A stretch of 6,002 nucleotides of DNA from SAR116 cluster bacterium. GTDB taxonomy: Bacteria > Pseudomonadota > Alphaproteobacteria > Puniceispirillales > GCA-002684695. A model generated the notes under the pieces. It saw nothing but the letters and a program-made list of their open reading frames with translations, did not search any database and was not told the origin of the DNA. Location: contig NYVQ01000069.1 of the NCBI GenBank assembly GCA_002684695.1, positions 1 to 6,002 on the forward strand. Reading direction: 5' to 3'. Below are positions 4,739 through 6,002 of the stretch, in pieces (the stretch's first letter is position 1; every line of letters starts with the position of its first letter). The position numbers and the translations under genes are program-made.

Positions 4739-6002
4739 TCAGGCCTTGTCCGAGGCGTCGGAGGCGCCGCGGGAGCGCTTCGTGGCGGAGGAGACGAGGC
4801 TGGAGAGCTTGGAGAGGGGGTCCCAGGTCGTCGGGGACGTCGCGAGGGACGGGGCCCAGGACCGGGAGCGCTCCTTCTTGTCCCTCCTGCGCTGGAAGCG
4901 GTCGGGCGTCGTCGCGGCGTTCGCGGCCTTTTCGGCGGAGGTCGCGCGGCGGAGGGGCTTGGGGGCGCTTTGGAGCTTGTCGCAGAGGTCGTTGAGGAGG
5001 GCGACCCACTCGTCGCGCTGGTCGGGGGCGTCGGCCTTGAGGACGAGCGCGAGCTCGCCGGCGAAGGCGGAGACGGTGAAGCGGTCGTTTCCCGCGGCCT
5101 CGACGGCGTCGATGGCCTCGAAGGGGACGTGGTGGATGAGCTTGCGCTTCCAGGGGGCGTTGTTGGTGTTCTGGCCCGTCGCCGCGAGGATGGGCGCGCG
5201 GGAGACGAGGGTCGTGGCGAGGAGGAGGCGGTCGCTGAGCGCGAAGGCCGCGAGGGGCCGGGCCTTGTTTCCGAGGAGCTCCTCGAGGGAGCCCTCCTTG
5301 ACGAGGGTCCGCGAGGGCGCGTCGAGGAGGTTGGAGAATCCGCGGCGCGTCTTGGTGTCGCAGCGGTCGTGGATCTCCAGGAGGCGCTTGAAGGACTGGT
5401 CGCTGCGGAGGACGGCGTCGACGTGTTCGATCGCGGCGTGGACCGCGTCGTGGGCCCCCTGGGCGTCCACGGCGTCGTCGTGGTTGGCGGGCGTCGCGTC
5501 GCGGAGCTCCCGGAGGAGGCGCTCGTAGGCGCTCACGCGCTGGACCGGCGCGGCGAGGTGGTAGGCCGCCGCGCCGCGGTCGTAGCCCCGCTCGCGCGCG
5601 GCGAGTGCGACGGCGGCGAGGGCCGCGGCGTCCGCGTCGGCCTTGTCGACGGGCACGGGGCCGTCGAAGTCGACGAGGCGCTCGAGGGCGGCGCGCGCGT
5701 CGTAGGTCTCGACGAAGCGCTGCGCGTAGGTCGAGAACATCTTGAGGAAGGGGCCGTACTTGCGGAAGACGGAGCCGAACCTGGGCAGGACCAGGGTGAG
5801 ACGTTGGCCAACTTTGCCAGGCTCGGATCTCGGTCGTTTTCCACTCGTTTTGGCTCATTTTTGGACGAGCGATCGTCTCTCGGGGCGAACTCAAAGCGTG
5901 GACGCTTTTCTCGCGGATATCGCTTCGAGAAGAGCCACGTCGAAGCGACGTTGAATCACCCGTTTCCTGCCCGGAGCCGAACTTGGCCGCGCCGAGGTCC
6001 GC
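4739..6002 (-). CDS. DH-PH Rho guanine-nucleotide exchange factor, C-terminal part
   Basis: Dbl-family proteins load GTP on Rho-type small GTPases, at membranes through their PH domain. The main exon is 5780-4739 (346 aa plus TGA). It joins in frame to an upstream exon ending at 5983 (ADLGAA-K), giving AAKFGSVFRKYGPFLKMFST, which fits the middle helices of a DH domain. PVQRVSAYERLLRELRD (around 5556-5506) is the conserved CR3 region of DH domains. A PH domain follows: KEGSLEELL, ALSDRLLLAT, KLIHHVPFEAIDAVEA, and a final helix with RDEWVALLNDLCD carrying the invariant Trp (ending near 4978). The last 60-70 residues are basic and Ser-rich with no domain seen. The DH CR1 segment and N-terminus are outside the window. 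The target GTPase cannot be told. Confidence 0.82.
5781..5974 (-). mobile_element. Introner: non-autonomous DNA-transposon-like element forming the RhoGEF intron
   Basis: The 194-bp element is bounded by direct repeats AGCCGAAC (plus strand) at 5773-5780 and 5975-5982, extendable to 11 bp (CGGAGCCGAAC). Its ends, read inward on the minus strand, are CCGGGCAGGAAACGGGTG at the 5' side and, by reverse complement of the 3' side, CTGGGCAGGACCAGGGTG. They match at 14 of 18 positions, as terminal inverted repeats should. The element carries the AG acceptor in its terminal repeat, and the donor GT comes from the duplicated target. Inside are small perfect hairpins (ACGTCG-CTT-CGACGT, AGCGT-CC-ACGCT, GACGA-TCGC-TCGTC). 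It has no coding capacity, so a transposase would have to come from elsewhere. Confidence 0.72.
5781..5982 (-). other. RhoGEF intron (202 bp)
   Basis: The donor is GCCAA|GTTCGG (5983/5982) and the acceptor is CCTGCCCAG|GTTCGG (5781/5780). The intron is phase 2, with the G of the AAG codon supplied after the acceptor. A branch-point-like CTCAC lies about 16 nt before the AG. The intron is clearly less GC-rich than the exons. Retention would shift the frame by one without meeting a stop inside the intron. A rival donor, ACGG|GTGATT at about 5962/5961, would insert extra residues and fits the DH frame less neatly. Confidence 0.72.

Larger units (their letters stand above)
5773..5982. repeat. Target-site duplication flanking the introner
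   Basis: The two copies are 5773-5780 and 5975-5982 (AGCCGAAC on the plus strand; GTTCGGCT in coding sense). Three further bases also match (5770-5772 and 5972-5974), either by chance or because the duplication is longer. In coding sense, the copy at 5980-5773 encodes the end of Lys, Phe, Gly and the start of Ser in the DH domain. The copy at 5982-5975 is spliced out. Confidence 0.72.

Noticed and set aside
3193..4995. Plus-strand frame of 600 codons
   Set aside because: It is the antisense shadow of the methyltransferase and RhoGEF genes: charged and low-complexity, with no motif.
1..6002. CRISPR array, tRNA, rRNA, bacterial operon or phage system
   Set aside because: No regularly spaced repeats, cloverleaf or rRNA motifs were seen. 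Histone and RhoGEF genes plus spliceosomal introns exclude a prokaryotic reading.

Overview
The window looks like compact, GC-rich nuclear DNA from a unicellular alga. It holds the end of a histone H2A gene, spliceosomal introns with GT/GC...AG borders, and a DH-PH (RhoGEF) protein, so it is eukaryotic. The high GC, very short gene spacing, a 64-bp intron and a transposon-like intron (introner) point to a pelagophyte stramenopile such as Aureococcus. That assignment is an inference; no marker gene proves it.

Layout. Bases 1-253 (+) are the C-terminal part of histone H2A. A 6-bp stem with a 4-nt loop at 355-370 closely resembles the histone mRNA 3' stem-loop. Bases 371-700 hold no gene: an AT-rich island, then a G-rich degenerate repeat. 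Three genes then lie in tandem on the minus strand, converging on H2A. Reading in their direction of transcription they are: (i) the 3' part of a DH-PH Rho guanine-nucleotide exchange factor (6002-4739); (ii) an intronless 497-aa protein with an SH3b-like domain and two different class I SAM methyltransferase domains (4701-3208); (iii) a three-exon NCS2/UraA-fold transporter of about 704 aa (3103-701). The gaps between them are only 37 and 104 bp.

The most interesting structure is the 202-bp RhoGEF intron. It is bounded by an 8-bp direct repeat, extendable to 11 bp, whose two copies supply the GT of the donor and the first exonic bases after the acceptor. Just inside are 18-bp terminal inverted repeats matching at 14 positions. 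Splicing restores a continuous DH-domain reading frame. This is the signature expected of an intron created by insertion of a non-autonomous DNA transposon. The second transporter intron also contains repeats but has unclear borders. The genes share no evident pathway; the window reads as a dense stretch of unrelated genes with active intron evolution.
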